A program made the position numbers and the translations under genes. Source: Propionivibrio sp. (GTDB lineage: Bacteria; Pseudomonadota; Gammaproteobacteria; Burkholderiales; Rhodocyclaceae). Taken from it: a stretch of 26,624 nucleotides of DNA. The notes beneath the pieces are model-generated. The model did not search any database, was not told the DNA's origin, and worked only from the letters and a program-made list of their open reading frames with translations. The DNA lies in the NCBI GenBank assembly GCA_003249625.1, contig QKII01000034.1, positions 1-26,624 on the forward strand. Direction: 5' to 3'. Positions 15,233-22,791 of this stretch are shown piece by piece. Position 1 is the first letter of the stretch; each line of letters starts with the position of its first letter.

Positions 15233-16090
15233 AGAACCCCAGGCTATCCAGCAAATCGTCGACCTGCTGCTGGCTAACAACAAACGCCCTTCGGCGTTCA
15301 CTACAGGCCCATTGAGAAGCGACGTTACGGATTCTGTGCGTTTCTCTCCCGGGATTGTCTCAATAAGGATACCCATCAGCTGCGACTCCAGTTGCTGAGC
15401 AAGCGCCACGACCTTTTTTATGACTTGCCCGGTCAGATCCTGGAAATCCTGCGCCATCATGATTTCCATCAACTGCTCCTTGGTCGCCGCCGTTCTCTGC
15501 GGAACGGCATTCTTCAGAAAACTCCGTGTTTCCGCGGCCAGCAGTTTGAAATCCTCAACTCCCATTTGCTTGGCGTACAGTGCATCCCACTTCGCAGTCA
15601 ACAACGCAGCCCCCTCCTCCAATTCTTCTTGAATGGGAGTCGCGACATCGGTCGCATTCAGCACCTTGCACGCGGCTTGCTCGGTAAGATTTGCGATATA
15701 GGTGAGACGGTCTTTTGCATCGGGAAGCGCGTTGACCGTTTGCTCGATCAACTTGTCGTACCCCAGCGCACCGAGCGTATCGTGCAATTGCCTCGCCATT
15801 TGCCCGACCTGGGTAAATACCTTCTTCTGCGACGGCCAATCCTCAGCCACAGCCCCCTCTTCGCTGGCGACCGCGCCCCCACTCGTAGCGCTCTTCGATA
15901 CGATGGAGTCGAAAAGGTCCTGCAGTTCCTTGGAATCGTCCGTTAGATTGTTACCTTCCCGCGCCTGCTGCATCAGAGATGGTTTTTTCTCGGCACTTGG
16001 AGGCGTAGACGAAGGAGCGACCCCACTGGCAATACTGTCAAATAGAGCTTCGAGTTCGCTCGAATCACCGGAAGCGTTCGCGTCGCTCAT
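15231..16090 (-). CDS. cheZ: CheZ, CheY-P phosphatase; C-terminal end shifted out of frame
   Basis: CheZ dephosphorylates CheY. The ATG at 16090 has GGGAGG 5 bases upstream. The family core is intact: 'MMAQDFQDLTGQVIKKV', with D218 and Q222 matching the E. coli catalytic Asp143/Gln147 pair. Past 'GPVVNAEGR' (near residue 270) the frame loses similarity. One base over, the DNA encodes the canonical CheY-binding tail SQQQVDDLLDSLGF and a TAG at 15233-15231. The 860-base span is one short of a multiple of three, so one base appears to be missing near 15270-15282. Without correction the frame has no stop and continues into cheA. Two N-terminal segments (10-22 and 53-65) share an L-F-D-S-I motif resembling the tail peptide. 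Confidence 0.9.
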
Positions 16091-16091
16091 A

Positions 16092-16481
16092 TCAGCCTCC
16101 CATCTTGTCGAAGATCTTCTGCAACTTCTCCGACAATGTCGCCGCCGTAAACGGCTTGACGATATAACCGCTTGCCCCCGCCTGTGCTGCCGCGATGATG
16201 TTCTCTTTCTTGGCCTCGGCGGTAATCATCAGGACCGGCAGATGCGCCAATGATGGGGTAGCACGGATAGACTGGAGCAACTGCAATCCGTCCATATTGG
16301 GCATATTCCAGTCGGTAACCACGAACTCAAAACCACCGGCTTGAAGCTTCTGCAACGCAATGGCGCCATCCTCCGCCTCATCCACGTTGGCAAAGCCCAA
16401 TTCCTTGAGGAGATTTCTGACGATTCGCCGCATCGTCGAAAAATCGTCAACCACAAGAATTCTCATTTTTGGATCAGCCAT
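16092..16481 (-). CDS. cheY: CheY, chemotaxis response regulator
   Basis: CheY-P binds the flagellar switch (FliM) and changes rotation. It is a single receiver domain of 129 residues. The acidic pocket D12-D13, the phosphorylation site D57 ([12 protein letters not shown]), the conserved T in '[13 protein letters not shown]', and the lysine in 'GYIVKPF' are all present. It lies directly upstream of cheZ (one base between stop and start) and 24 bases after cheV. No output domain follows. Confidence 0.98.
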   Translation of the reverse strand: MADPKMRILVVDDFSTMRRIVRNLLKELGFANVDEAEDGAIALQKLQAGGFEFVVTDWNMPNMDGLQLLQSIRATPSLAHLPVLMITAEAKKENIIAAAQAGASGYIVKPFTAATLSEKLQKIFDKMGG

Positions 16482-16505
16482 TCCTCGTTCACTCCTAGTG
16501 TTTTC

Positions 16506-17450
16506 TTACCGCTCAAGTATTGGACGCAGGGTATCAGCCAACACCTCGGCATCAAATTTTGCGACATAGGCGTCTACCCCGACCGCCTGCCCCATGGCCC
16601 GGTTAGCTTCCGACGAAAGCGAAGAATGCATGACAACCGGAATGCCATCGAAGCGCGAATCCGCCTTGATGTTTTTCGTCAACACATAACCATCCATCTC
16701 AGGCATTTCGGCATCAACAAGGATCAAGCGCACGTCATCACGCAAGCTTCCCCCAGTCTGTTGCGAATGCGCCGCCAACCCCTGCAGACGCGTCCAGGCC
16801 TCTGCGCCATTCGTTGCATGCTTGTGCTTGACCTTTAACCGATCGAGCACCTCTGTAATTTTCTTTCTCGCTACAACCGAGTCATCGGCAAAGAAGACAC
16901 CGACCTCTTCCGAAACCTGCGCAGGCGGCACATCGACGATAATGGCTTCGCCAAACGCGTTAGCCAGAATCTGCTCGACGTCCAGAATGGAAACCAAGGT
17001 CCCGTTATCCAACTCAGTAATCGCGGTAATCAGCCCCTGGTTCGACGAGAGGACACTCTCCGGCGCCCTGACCTTTTCCCAATCGACGCGGATAATCCGG
17101 TCGACCTCATGAACAAGGAATCCCAGCGTTCGTTTCGAGTACTCGGCAACCATCATGGTCTTGCCACGCTCCACGGACTGCCCGCCGGTATCAAGAAAAC
17201 TGACCAGCGAAATGACCGGAATCACATTCCCGCGTAGCGACACCAGGCCCTCGACGCCCTTAGGCATATTCGGCGTTTTGGTGATATGTGGCGTCCGCCC
17301 AACCTCGCGCACCTTAAACACGTTAATTCCGAAGGTCTCGCGCGTTCCGAGCGAAAACAGCAGGATTTCCATTTTGTTGGATCCCGCCAGCCGGGTTCTC
17401 GCATCAACGCTATCGAGCAGATTTTTCTTTTCTACCAAATCCATTGCCAT
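16506..17450 (-). CDS. cheV: CheV, CheW-receiver adaptor (second tandem copy)
   Basis: CheV couples receptors to CheA like CheW and carries a receiver domain used in adaptation. It has 314 residues. The CheW-like domain (about 25-165) includes 'EILLFSLGTRETFGINVFKVREV' and 'PKGVEGLVSLRGNVIPVI'. The receiver domain (about 185-312) keeps 'FFADDSVVARKKI', the phospho-acceptor region 'LILVDAEMPEMDGYVL' and the lysine in 'AYVAKFD', so it should be phosphorylatable. It follows the other cheV by 23 bases and shares its architecture; the receptor-facing and inter-domain regions differ clearly. No separate cheW lies in this window. Confidence 0.95.
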   Translation of the reverse strand: MAMDLVEKKNLLDSVDARTRLAGSNKMEILLFSLGTRETFGINVFKVREVGRTPHITKTPNMPKGVEGLVSLRGNVIPVISLVSFLDTGGQSVERGKTMMVAEYSKRTLGFLVHEVDRIIRVDWEKVRAPESVLSSNQGLITAITELDNGTLVSILDVEQILANAFGEAIIVDVPPAQVSEEVGVFFADDSVVARKKITEVLDRLKVKHKHATNGAEAWTRLQGLAAHSQQTGGSLRDDVRLILVDAEMPEMDGYVLTKNIKADSRFDGIPVVMHSSLSSEANRAMGQAVGVDAYVAKFDAEVLADTLRPILER

Positions 17451-17473
17451 CGCCGTACTCCACCTTTAATGCG

Positions 17474-18445
17474 TCAGCCATTAACCCGAGCAACCGGAGA
17501 CGTGCCAAGCAAACGTCGCGTCAACACTTCCGAAAGCTTTTGCGGCTCGAACTTGGGCACATACTCGTCAACACCGACGGATTTCCCTAATTGCTGATTG
17601 GACATGCCCGACAATGAGGAATGCATGATGACTGGCACGCCGGCAAAACGCGGATCCGTCTTGACCTTCTTGGTCAGAATGTACCCATCCATTTCCGGCA
17701 TTTCGACGTCGGTCAATATCAGGCTAACAAGATCAGAGACATGTTGCCCAGAAGCCTCTGCATAGGCGGCAATTCGTTCAAGTTCCTCCCAGGCCGATCG
17801 ACCATTGATCGTCTCCACATACTTGACGTTCATTGCCTCAAGCGTTCGTATGATCTGGCGACGAGCGACAACGGAGTCGTCCGCAAAAAACACGGTCAAA
17901 TCGGGATTGGTGATGGGTTTGATATTGCGGTAAACCACCTCGTCGTCGTACTTCGTCGTCTCCGAAAGCACCTTTTCCACGTCCATCATCATTACCAGAC
18001 GTCCATCGGGCAATTCGGTTACTGCGGTGACCAACCCGCCAAGCTCCGCCGTCAGCATGTCCGGCGGCACTTTCATCTGGCTCCAGTCGAGTCGCAGGAT
18101 GGTATCCACCGCTTCAACCAGGAAACCCTGCGTATGTCCGGCATACTCGGTCACGATCATGATCGAACGAGGCGAATCGGAGGAAACACCCGCATAGCGT
18201 GCCAAATCGACAACTGGAACAAGCGCCCCACGCAAACTCACCATCCCCTCAACGGACGACGGCATTTCCGGCGCGGCGGTAATGGGGGGCGTCCGCATGA
18301 CCTCGCGCACCTTGAAGACGTTGATGCCGAATGTCTCACGACGCCCGGTAACGGAATGCGTTCCGAGCGTAAATAACAAGATTTCCAACTTGTTGGTACC
18401 GGCAAGCTTGGTGCGCGCATCAATACTCTTGAGTAACTCTGACAT
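17474..18445 (-). CDS. cheV: CheV, CheW-receiver adaptor (first tandem copy)
   Basis: This 323-residue protein has the same CheW-plus-receiver architecture as its downstream neighbour. The CheW-like part (about 10-165) has 'LEILLFTLGTHSVTGRRETFGINVFKVREV', where a short insertion (HSVTGR) is absent from the other copy. It continues with 'PSSVEGMVSLRGALVPVVDLARY'. The receiver (about 190-310) keeps 'FFADDSVVARRQI', 'LILTDVEMPEMDGYIL' and 'EYVPKFEP'. An AAGGTGA ribosome binding site precedes the ATG. A 186-base gap separates it from cheB, so it may start its own transcript. Confidence 0.95.
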   Translation of the reverse strand: MSELLKSIDARTKLAGTNKLEILLFTLGTHSVTGRRETFGINVFKVREVMRTPPITAAPEMPSSVEGMVSLRGALVPVVDLARYAGVSSDSPRSIMIVTEYAGHTQGFLVEAVDTILRLDWSQMKVPPDMLTAELGGLVTAVTELPDGRLVMMMDVEKVLSETTKYDDEVVYRNIKPITNPDLTVFFADDSVVARRQIIRTLEAMNVKYVETINGRSAWEELERIAAYAEASGQHVSDLVSLILTDVEMPEMDGYILTKKVKTDPRFAGVPVIMHSSLSGMSNQQLGKSVGVDEYVPKFEPQKLSEVLTRRLLGTSPVARVNG

Positions 18446-18562
18446 GCTTGATCACCTTTTTCTGGGCAAATAGCCTTGTAACATCGTAAGTGCATCTTAA
18501 TCGAACGATCTGCATTTCACCACAACCGACCAGGAAACAATACGGTACGAACCCTCACCAAC

Positions 18563-18597
18563 ACAATGACTCAGGCAAATTGCGAAAGCGTCATTGT
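18563..18597. repeat. Inverted repeat in the cheB-cheV gap
   Basis: Perfect 8-base arms ACAATGAC (18563-18570) and GTCATTGT (18590-18597) flank 19 bases that contain a second small palindrome, GCAA-A-TTGC. It lies about 120 bases upstream of the first cheV. There is no T run, so it is not an ordinary terminator. It could be an operator or a hairpin at the end of the cheB message. The rest of the 186-base gap shows no recognisable promoter or RNA gene. Confidence 0.4.
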
Positions 18598-18631
18598 TCA
18601 GCAAGTACGCTCGAAAGAATGACCGGAACGG

Positions 18632-19258
18632 CTAAACAGCTCTTCCAAGAACCGCCAACACCTTTTGCGCCAACCCGCCAAGACTTACAGTTTCCTCGAC
18701 CGCGCCAATCAACGCTGCCTCGCGAGGCATGCCATAAACCACACAACTTGCCTCGTCCTGACCGAAGGTTCTTGCCCCTGCCTGGCGCATTCGCAACAAA
18801 CCATTCGCACCGTCTTTGCCCATGCCCGTCAGGATCACACCGATCGCGTTCCGCCCAACGACCTCGGCAGCCGAGTCGAACAGGACATCCACCGAGGGAC
18901 GGTGTCGATTGACCGGCGAGGTCTTTAGCAACTCGATCATGTATGCCCCGCCCATCCTCCGGATGGACATGTGGGAATGGCCGGGCGACACATAGACGGT
19001 CCCGGGCGCAAGAATTTCGCCGCCCTGCGCCTCGATGACCTTCGGCTTGCAGAGACCATTCAGCCTCGCCGCGAACGATCCGGTAAACGTTTCGGGCATG
19101 TGCTGAACGATCAGAATCGGCGGACAGTCAGCAGGAATGCCGAGCAGGAAGGTTTTGACTGCCTCCGTCCCGCCGGTCGATGCCCCAACGAAAATCACCC
19201 GTCCCACCCCGGGCAGCGGCTTTATTGCGGCGCCTTGCACACTAGACTGCCGATCCAT
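18632..19258 (-). CDS. cheB: CheB methylesterase domain without receiver
   Basis: CheB removes methyl groups from (and can deamidate) chemoreceptors. The ATG at 19258 gives 208 residues. This is only the catalytic domain: Ser27 ([12 protein letters not shown]), His53 ([12 protein letters not shown]) and Asp149 ([10 protein letters not shown]) have exactly the spacing of E. coli Ser164/His190/Asp286. The N-terminal receiver domain and linker, normally about 140 residues, are absent, and cheR ends one base upstream, so no room exists for them. The open frame can be read 37 codons further upstream into cheR, but those codons show no receiver features. It should be free of phosphorylation control by CheA (inference). 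Confidence 0.93.
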   Translation of the reverse strand: MDRQSSVQGAAIKPLPGVGRVIFVGASTGGTEAVKTFLLGIPADCPPILIVQHMPETFTGSFAARLNGLCKPKVIEAQGGEILAPGTVYVSPGHSHMSIRRMGGAYMIELLKTSPVNRHRPSVDVLFDSAAEVVGRNAIGVILTGMGKDGANGLLRMRQAGARTFGQDEASCVVYGMPREAALIGAVEETVSLGGLAQKVLAVLGRAV

Positions 19259-19259
19259 A

Positions 19260-20135
19260 TCAACGCGTCCGTCCAGCCAATTCGTAAACGGTCTTTCCCT
19301 GGGAACGGAACACATCTGCCGCGTGCAGAAAACTCTCCGAATGTCCGGCAAAAAGGAGGCCTCCACCATCCATCAGCGGGGCAAAACGCTTGAGAATCTT
19401 GTATTGAGTCGGCTTGTCGAAATAAATCATGACGTTCCGGCAGAAAAGAGCATCCAGCGGGCCGCGTACACTCCAATTTGGCTCAAGAAGATTGATGCGC
19501 TGAAATGTCACCAACCGCCGCAATTCCGGGCGAACGGTATAGGTTCCTTCCTGTCCTGGCCCACCTTTCAGGAAAAACCGGTTCAGCCGCTCGGGCGAGA
19601 GACGCTCGATACGATCACGCGCATATTGACCTTTTGCGGCGGTCGCCAAAACACTGGTATCCAGATCCGTCGCGACAATTGACACCGGAACGTTGAAACT
19701 GTTGAACGTTTCCACGACGGTCATGGCGATGCTGTACGGCTCTTCGCCGGTCGACGAGGCGCAGCACCAGATTTTGATCGATGGGCGCCCCTGCAGTTTT
19801 TTCAAATGCTCGCCCAGTATCGGAAAGTGATGCGGCTCGCGAAAGAACGACGTCAGATTGGTCGTCAGCGAATTGACGAATTTCTCCCACTCCGCCTTGT
19901 CACCGCGCTCCAATAGCGCAAGATACTCGCCGAAGGTTCGCAGGCGTGTCTCGCGCAATCGCCGGGCCAGACGGCTATAGACCATGTCCTGCTTGGCAGC
20001 GGAAAGGGCGATTCCGGCATGCTCGTAAATCAGCTTGCGCACCCGTTCAAAGTCCGCATGGGTAAAGACGAACTCACGTTCGCTGCTCTCACGGCTCGGC
20101 AACTCTTTCCCTGGCCAGGAACTATTATTGATCAC
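19260..20135 (-). CDS. cheR: CheR, chemoreceptor methyltransferase
   Basis: CheR methylates glutamates on chemoreceptors with S-adenosylmethionine. I prefer the GTG at 20135 (V-I-N-N-S-S-W) because a GGGGGA ribosome binding site lies 7 bases upstream; this gives 291 residues. A TTG at 20177 would add 14 residues with poorer signals. The helical CheR N-domain covers about 20-90 ('[21 protein letters not shown]'). The methyltransferase domain has the SAM site '[17 protein letters not shown]' near 119-135, '[19 protein letters not shown]' near 152-170, and '[17 protein letters not shown]' near 230. It lies downstream of motB and directly before cheB. Confidence 0.95.
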   Translation of the reverse strand: MINNSSWPGKELPSRESSEREFVFTHADFERVRKLIYEHAGIALSAAKQDMVYSRLARRLRETRLRTFGEYLALLERGDKAEWEKFVNSLTTNLTSFFREPHHFPILGEHLKKLQGRPSIKIWCCASSTGEEPYSIAMTVVETFNSFNVPVSIVATDLDTSVLATAAKGQYARDRIERLSPERLNRFFLKGGPGQEGTYTVRPELRRLVTFQRINLLEPNWSVRGPLDALFCRNVMIYFDKPTQYKILKRFAPLMDGGGLLFAGHSESFLHAADVFRSQGKTVYELAGRTR

Positions 20136-20196
20136 GCCTGATTCCCCCGTACTTTGCAACCACACAGCCTTCGGCAAAAGCGATCAAGGCAATGCG

Positions 20197-21162
20197 TCAA
20201 TTTTTCGTTCCCGATGCCACAGGTTCAGGTGGTGCGAGCGCCGCAGCCTCTTCACTGCCATCGACGGTCACCGTGGCATTGCCATCCTCCAGCAACATCG
20301 CTTCCTCTGTACGCTTGTTCAACACGACGATATTGATACGCCGATTCGAAGGACTCAGCGGATCGTTCTTGTCGAACAACACCGTCGACGAGGAGCCGAC
20401 GACACGCAGGACCTTGTTTTCATCCATCCCGCCAGCGATCATTTCCCGGCGCGAGGCGTTAGCACGGTTCGCAGACAATTCCCAATTGGAAAATCCTTTC
20501 TCCCCACCGCTAAACTGCGCAGCGTCGGTATGCCCGGAAATGCTTACCTTGTTGGGGACAGCATTCAGCGCCTTGCCAATTTCCTTCAGGACCACCTTTG
20601 AATACGGATTCAATTCAGCGCTACTGGAATCGAACATCGGACGATTTTTCTCATCGATGATCTGGATCCGCAACCCTTCCGTTGTCACGTCCATAAGCAA
20701 CTGATTCTTGAACTGCCGCAAGGTCACGTTGCGCTCGATGAGACTTTCCAGATTGCCTTTCAGTTCAGAGAGTGACATCCGCTCACGTCGCTCGAACTCC
20801 TTGCGCAAATCCTCGGTACGCGCATCGCGAGTGGATGGCCTCGCATTCTTCTGAGCCGGCGTATCTCCTCTCCTCACCTGCCCGGAAGTGCGCGTAATGT
20901 CCTCCCCCCCGCCTTTGAGGATGCTCGTTGCGTCACCAGCACCGGAACCGCCCGACAGACTGACCTTGAGCGGATTCTGGAAAAAATCGGCAATGCCTTT
21001 AAGGTCACCGCCGGCAGTCGACCCCAGCAGCCACATCAGGAGGAAGAAGGCCATCATCGCCGTCACGAAGTCGGCATAGGCAATCTTCCACGCCCCGCCA
21101 TGATGCCCACCACCGCCTTTCTTGATGCGCTTGATGACGATAGGGCGTAGATCCTCGCTCAT
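20197..21162 (-). CDS. motB: MotB, peptidoglycan-anchoring stator subunit
   Basis: MotB pairs with MotA to conduct ions and anchor the stator. It has 321 residues. A basic N-terminus (IVIKRIKKGGGGHHGGAWKIAY) leads to one membrane helix near 27-48 with the conserved ion-binding aspartate (YADFVTAMMAFFLLMWLL). 'GIADFFQNPLKV' and a Gly/charged linker follow. The OmpA-like domain covers about 165-285 ('VSISGHTDAAQF', 'NWELSANRANASRREMI', 'SNRRINIVVLNK'). The tail is Ala/Glu/Pro-rich. It follows motA by 27 bases. The N-terminal layout is of the proton-type MotB class, unlike MotD at 5403-6206. Confidence 0.97.
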   Translation of the reverse strand: MSEDLRPIVIKRIKKGGGGHHGGAWKIAYADFVTAMMAFFLLMWLLGSTAGGDLKGIADFFQNPLKVSLSGGSGAGDATSILKGGGEDITRTSGQVRRGDTPAQKNARPSTRDARTEDLRKEFERRERMSLSELKGNLESLIERNVTLRQFKNQLLMDVTTEGLRIQIIDEKNRPMFDSSSAELNPYSKVVLKEIGKALNAVPNKVSISGHTDAAQFSGGEKGFSNWELSANRANASRREMIAGGMDENKVLRVVGSSSTVLFDKNDPLSPSNRRINIVVLNKRTEEAMLLEDGNATVTVDGSEEAAALAPPEPVASGTKN

Positions 21163-21189
21163 TCAAAATCCTCGATCTGCAGTCCCGGA

Positions 21190-22047
21190 CTACTTGCCCT
21201 TGCGTGCCTTGAGTTCTTCTTCAAGTTCGACGAACGTCGGCCGGTCGGAAGTAAAAAGCACCTTGCGACCGAATTCGACCGCGACCTGTGGCGCGTACCC
21301 GGACATCGATGCCAGCAACACGACCTTGATCACCTGATAGATTTTCGAACCCTCGTGTGCCTTTTGTTCCAACAATGACGCGACAGGCTGAACGAATCCA
21401 TAAGAAAGAAGAATACCCAGGAACGTCCCAACCAACGCCCCTCCGATCATTTTCCCGAGCACGGCGGGAGGCTCTCCCACCGAACCCATGACGTTGACCA
21501 CCCCCATCACGGCCACAACGATACCAAAGGCAGGCGTGGCGTCACCGGTTTTGGCCATCGCGTGCCCCGGCACCTCAACCTCATGGTGATGGGTCTCGAT
21601 CTCCATGTCCATCAGATTCTCGATTTCCAGTGCGTTCAGGTTCCCGCCAACCATCATGCGCAGATAATCCGTAATGAACTCCATGACGTGATGATCATGC
21701 GAAATTGACGGGTATTTGCTGAAGATCGGGCTGTCATGCGGATTCTCGACGTCGTTCTCGATCGACATCAAGCCTTCCTTGCGCACCTTGGCAAGCACCT
21801 CGAAAAGCATGGCCAGCAGATCGACATACGCAGCCCGGTTGAATTTTGCACCTTTGAATAGGCTAGGGAGCGCGGCTATTGTCGCCTTCATGACCTTGAT
21901 ATCGTTCCCGGCCACGAACCCGCCGATCGTCAAGCCGACGATCGCCAGATATTCCATGGGCACCCACAACGCGGCCAGGCTTCCGTGAACCGAGTACGTT
22001 CCGACCGATGCGGCCAGAATGATGACGTAGCCAACGATAAGAAACAT
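21190..22047 (-). CDS. motA: MotA, stator channel subunit
   Basis: MotA forms the channel and torque-generating loop of the main stator. It has 285 residues, the longer E. coli-like type. Two helices lie near 2-50 ('FLIVGYVIILAASVGTYSVHG', 'YLAIVGLTIGGFVAGND'). The cytoplasmic loop includes 'LAKVRKEGLMSIENDVENPHDSPIFSKYP', and two C-terminal helices surround 'TPAFGIVVAVMGVVNVMGSV' and 'MIGGALVGTFLGILLSYGFVQPV'. A GGAGGG ribosome binding site lies 6 bases before the ATG. It opens the motA-motB-cheR-cheB-cheV-cheV-cheY-cheZ-cheA block. I found no good sigma-28 promoter upstream. Confidence 0.97.
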   Translation of the reverse strand: MFLIVGYVIILAASVGTYSVHGSLAALWVPMEYLAIVGLTIGGFVAGNDIKVMKATIAALPSLFKGAKFNRAAYVDLLAMLFEVLAKVRKEGLMSIENDVENPHDSPIFSKYPSISHDHHVMEFITDYLRMMVGGNLNALEIENLMDMEIETHHHEVEVPGHAMAKTGDATPAFGIVVAVMGVVNVMGSVGEPPAVLGKMIGGALVGTFLGILLSYGFVQPVASLLEQKAHEGSKIYQVIKVVLLASMSGYAPQVAVEFGRKVLFTSDRPTFVELEEELKARKGK

Positions 22048-22073
22048 TCAAACCCTCCGAATCAGGCCTAGAG

Positions 22074-22090
22074 CCTCCGCACAGCGGAGG
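22074..22090. repeat. Small hairpin in the motA leader
   Basis: CCTCCGC (22074-22080) and GCGGAGG (22084-22090) form a perfect 7-base-pair stem with a 3-base loop, 26 bases upstream of the motA ATG. On the minus strand one arm offers GGAGG, an anti-ribosome-binding-site-like sequence. There is no T run, so termination is unlikely. A role in motA message stability or translation is possible but unproven. Confidence 0.4.
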
Positions 22091-22177
22091 ATCACGATTG
22101 CCGGCGGTATTGTAACGGGATGCCTCTCGCGGGGAAATAAAAGAAGCCCTGTTTCATTGCCATGGGAAACGACAGAG

Positions 22178-22210
22178 GGCCGATTTGCGACGAATCCGCT
22201 AGAATCGGCC
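22178..22210. repeat. Inverted repeat upstream of the Nudix gene
   Basis: GGCCGATT (22178-22185) and AATCGGCC (22203-22210) are perfect 8-base arms 17 bases apart, ending 22 bases before the Nudix ATG. A TAGAAT box (22200-22205) inside it could be a -10 sequence, although no convincing -35 is present. It could be an operator for the divergent motA/Nudix promoters. The remainder of this 185-base divergent gap shows nothing else recognisable apart from the motA leader hairpin. Confidence 0.35.
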
Positions 22211-22232
22211 AACAATGTTGAGGCGTTGAAGC

Positions 22233-22766
22233 ATGAATTACTGTACCCAGTGCGGAGCAAAGGTCGAACTACGTATCCCTGAAGGCGACACCCACCTTCG
22301 GCACGTCTGCGGCAAGTGCGGGGAAATTCATTATCTGAACCCGAAGCTCGTTATCGGCTGCATCGCCGAATGGAATGGCGACATCTTGCTTTGCCGACGA
22401 GCCATCGAGCCACGCCATGGTTTCTGGACACTTCCTGCCGGCTTCATGGAAAACGGCGAATCGACAATCGAGGCGGCCTCGCGAGAAACCAGGGAAGAAG
22501 CTTGCGCCCAAGTGATGATCGAAGGGCTTTTCGCCCTGGTCAACATTCCGCACATCAGTCAGGTGCATCTGTTTTATCGGGCGAAATTACTCGACAAAGA
22601 ATTCGGTGCCGGCGAAGAAAGCCTGGAAACGGCGCTATTCAGCGAGGAGGCCATCCCTTGGGATGACCTCGCTTTCCGCAGTGTTGCTTTGTGCTTAAGA
22701 GCTTACTTCGATGACCGCCGCAAAGGTCACTTCCAGTTTCACGAGAATTCGCTACTCCCCCCGTAA
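22233..22766 (+). CDS. Zinc-ribbon Nudix hydrolase
   Basis: This is a Nudix pyrophosphohydrolase, cleaving a nucleoside diphosphate linked to another group; the exact substrate is unknown, with ADP-ribose or NADH-like substrates common in related proteins. It has 177 residues. An N-terminal zinc ribbon is formed by C4-x2-C7 and a second C-x2-C near 27-30 (CGKCGEIHY). The Nudix box near 71-93 reads GFMENGESTIEAASRETREE followed by ACA. The catalytic R-E and E-E residues are present, but the usual glycine near the end of the box is Cys. It is divergent from motA and 25 bases upstream of the feoB-like gene, so the two may be co-transcribed. Confidence 0.9.
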   Translation: MNYCTQCGAKVELRIPEGDTHLRHVCGKCGEIHYLNPKLVIGCIAEWNGDILLCRRAIEPRHGFWTLPAGFMENGESTIEAASRETREEACAQVMIEGLFALVNIPHISQVHLFYRAKLLDKEFGAGEESLETALFSEEAIPWDDLAFRSVALCLRAYFDDRRKGHFQFHENSLLPP

Positions 22767-22791
22767 CCGGCAACTACACACGCAACCCAGA

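Noticed and set aside
13277..16090. A single 937-residue CheZ-CheA fusion gene as the primary annotation
   Set aside because: CheA has its own AGGAGG and ATG with a standard N-terminus, and the normal CheZ tail and stop are present one base out of frame. Two genes with a frameshift in the first explain this better.
19259..19369. CheB extended 37 codons upstream
   Set aside because: These codons overlap cheR and show no receiver-domain features, so they do not restore a full CheB.
22140..22170. Sigma-28-like TAAA...GCC pair upstream of motA
   Set aside because: It is on the plus strand, the spacing is two bases too long, and the -10 part reads GCCATGGG rather than GCCGATAA.
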